From NCBI GenBank assembly GCA_022649925.1, contig JALCOX010000003.1:1-49445 (forward strand): a DNA stretch of 49,445 nucleotides. Reading direction: 5' to 3'. The notes below the pieces were generated by a model. The model was not told the DNA's origin. It searched no databases and worked only from the letters and a program-made list of their open reading frames with translations. This document shows, piece by piece, positions 48,146 through 49,445 of the stretch (positions are counted from its first letter, which is position 1; the number at the start of each line of letters is the position of its first letter). The position numbers and the translations under genes were made by a program. This DNA comes from Bifidobacteriaceae bacterium. GTDB taxonomy: Bacteria; Actinomycetota; Actinomycetes; Actinomycetales; Bifidobacteriaceae.

Positions 48146-49357
48146 ATGACTACTTATGATTCCCCCGCGTCTGCAAGCGCTGCCACGTTTGCAGAGAACG
48201 TCGATCTGGCGAGGCAAAACATCGAGCGCCGCATCCCCGAACTCATCGAGTCTTCGAGCTCAGCACACTTGGAAAAGGTTCCGAGCTCTCAGCTGATGCA
48301 GGGAGTGATCTCGCAGGCGCTCGTATCGAGCCGTGGAGGGAAGCGACTGCGCGCGCTCCTCACCATCGCGGCAGGCAATGTCGCCAGCCATCCCACGCTT
48401 GACCAAGATGCCATGCTGGACATCGCATGTGCCATCGAGATTTTCCAGACCGGCGCACTGGTCCACGACGATATCATCGACGACTCCGACTTGAGACGCG
48501 GGATCCCCGCCGCACACCGCGGTCTCGCCACCATATTCTCGAAGTTCTCCCGAAAGCTCGCCTCCGACGCCCTCGAGGCGGTCCTCACCACCGCGCAAGC
48601 CACTGGCAACGGCCTGGGTATCATGCTCGGCGATCTTCTCGCCACGGAAAGTCTCCTCGTCATTTCAAACGCGGCCGCCGGTCATCGGCTGCACGAGCCC
48701 CTCGTGTCGACCTTCCTCAGGATGCAAAAAGAAGTCGAGATCGGCCAAATCATGGATCTCGCCGATACGGTCGTCCGCCTCGACGATCCTCACGCCATGA
48801 TCGACAACTGCCTGGCTGTATTCCGCTGGAAAACGGCCAGTTACACCACTATCGCACCGCTCGAACTCGGTTTCCTTGCCGCTGGCATCGACGCGACGAA
48901 CGCACGGCGGTGGGCTGAGCGCATCGGCACCCCTTTGGGAACTGCCTTCCAGCTCGCCGACGATCTCATTGACGTGGACGCCGACAATCGTCCCAGCGGC
49001 AAACCCCTGGGTGGCGACATCCGCGAAGGCAAGCACACGGTCCTCCTTGCAGATGCGCTGCTCAGCGCAGATCGCAAGGATGCAGCGACCTTACGCGCGG
49101 CCTATTCGGCTCCCGAACGGGATGCCTCAACCGTGCGGCAAGTCATCGATATCCTCGGCAGAAGCGGGGCAATCGACGCCTCACGCCGGCGTATCACCAC
49201 ACTGTGGAACGAGACGAGCGCCCAACTCGACGCCTGGCACGAGGAGCAACTCCTCGCATCGAGCGACGCTGGAGAAGACGAAAGACTGCGCGCGGACGCG
49301 GCGGCCGCTCGGTTGAAAGCCACGTGCGCGCTGTTTCTGCCATCCCTTCGCCGCTAA
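48146..49357 (+). CDS. Polyprenyl diphosphate synthase (trans-isoprenyl synthase)
   Basis: Chain-elongating prenyltransferase that condenses isopentenyl diphosphate onto an allylic primer, making precursors for menaquinone or other isoprenoids. The 403-residue protein has GGKRLRA (64-70), the first aspartate-rich motif in LVHDDIIDDSDLRRG, and the second in LADDLIDVDAD, both required for Mg-diphosphate binding. The five residues before the first Asp-rich motif are small to medium-sized, so chain length cannot be judged safely. ATG 48146 (or GTG 48143) is taken because the earlier in-frame codons overlap the divergent gene and do not match the family. It is divergent from the DUF4192-like gene. 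Confidence 0.93.
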   Translation: MTTYDSPASASAATFAENVDLARQNIERRIPELIESSSSAHLEKVPSSQLMQGVISQALVSSRGGKRLRALLTIAAGNVASHPTLDQDAMLDIACAIEIFQTGALVHDDIIDDSDLRRGIPAAHRGLATIFSKFSRKLASDALEAVLTTAQATGNGLGIMLGDLLATESLLVISNAAAGHRLHEPLVSTFLRMQKEVEIGQIMDLADTVVRLDDPHAMIDNCLAVFRWKTASYTTIAPLELGFLAAGIDATNARRWAERIGTPLGTAFQLADDLIDVDADNRPSGKPLGGDIREGKHTVLLADALLSADRKDAATLRAAYSAPERDASTVRQVIDILGRSGAIDASRRRITTLWNETSAQLDAWHEEQLLASSDAGEDERLRADAAAARLKATCALFLPSLRR

Positions 49358-49428
49358 CGGTGGAGATTTCATCAGGAAACGCATAGACATGCGGTTTTGA
49401 GAGGGCGGTCTCCCCTACTATTGCGATT

Positions 49429-49445
49429 ATGAGTGAAGTGGCAGA
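49429..49445 (+). CDS. Start of a further gene, cut by window edge
   Basis: ATG AGT GAA GTG GCA begins 71 bases after the prenyl synthase stop on the same strand. Only five codons are inside the window and no clear ribosome-binding site is visible, so neither the gene nor its product can be confirmed. Confidence 0.25.

Overview
The window is a chromosomal segment of a high-GC Gram-positive bacterium. The gene set points to an actinomycete: tandem clpP1-clpP2, mycoredoxin-like thioredoxin-fold protein, DUF3000 beside RNase D, DUF4193, SepH, a DUF3516-type helicase, an actinobacterial Rel, and a parC/parE/sigma-A cluster. The presence of pyruvate formate-lyase and the overall gene style suggest a facultatively anaerobic Actinomycetaceae member (Actinomyces/Schaalia/Trueperella-like). 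The family placement is an inference from content, not from a search.

Layout. 1-3.7 kb: two tandem long-chain acyl-CoA ligases (+), the first cut by the window edge. 3.8-10.2 kb: a minus-strand protein quality-control block, DUF3000 - RNase D - trigger factor - clpP1 - clpP2 - clpX, with hairpin terminators after tig and after clpP2. 10.3-18.3 kb: an EamA transporter, the pyruvate formate-lyase pair pflB/pflA separated by a hairpin terminator, a small SPOR-like protein, glutamine-dependent NAD+ synthetase, a DUF1295 membrane protein and a cyclophilin. 18.4-20.4 kb: a glutaredoxin-like protein, a YbjQ-family protein, and a solitary AAA/DUF4143 ATPase preceded by two tandem AT-rich palindromes. 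20.4-27.7 kb: a minus-strand information-processing run, hisS - aspS - DUF3516 helicase - rarA, divergent from a DUF349 protein.

29.2-33.2 kb: a complete riboflavin operon under an FMN riboswitch (ribD, a single-polypeptide fusion RibE-RibB-RibA, ribH). 33.3-36.7 kb: bifunctional Rel, dUTPase and DUF4193. 37-49.4 kb: sepH, a type I phosphodiesterase-like protein, topoisomerase IV parC, an AbiEi-like/nuclease-like orphan, parE, the principal sigma factor, a DUF4192-like protein, a polyprenyl diphosphate synthase, and the first codons of a further gene at the right edge.

Most genes are conserved housekeeping functions. The less ordinary signals are: (i) a three-copy family of about 65-70 bp near-perfect palindromes, two of which bracket the AbiEi-like gene in opposite orientations and which show compensatory changes between arms; (ii) two 28-bp dyads at a 33-bp period in front of the AAA/DUF4143 gene, followed by a five-codon upstream ORF that overlaps its start codon; (iii) the three-enzyme riboflavin fusion; (iv) unusual low-complexity charged or glycine-rich insertions in ClpX, ParC, ParE and sigma-A. 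No rRNA, tRNA, CRISPR array, transposase or prophage genes were recognised.
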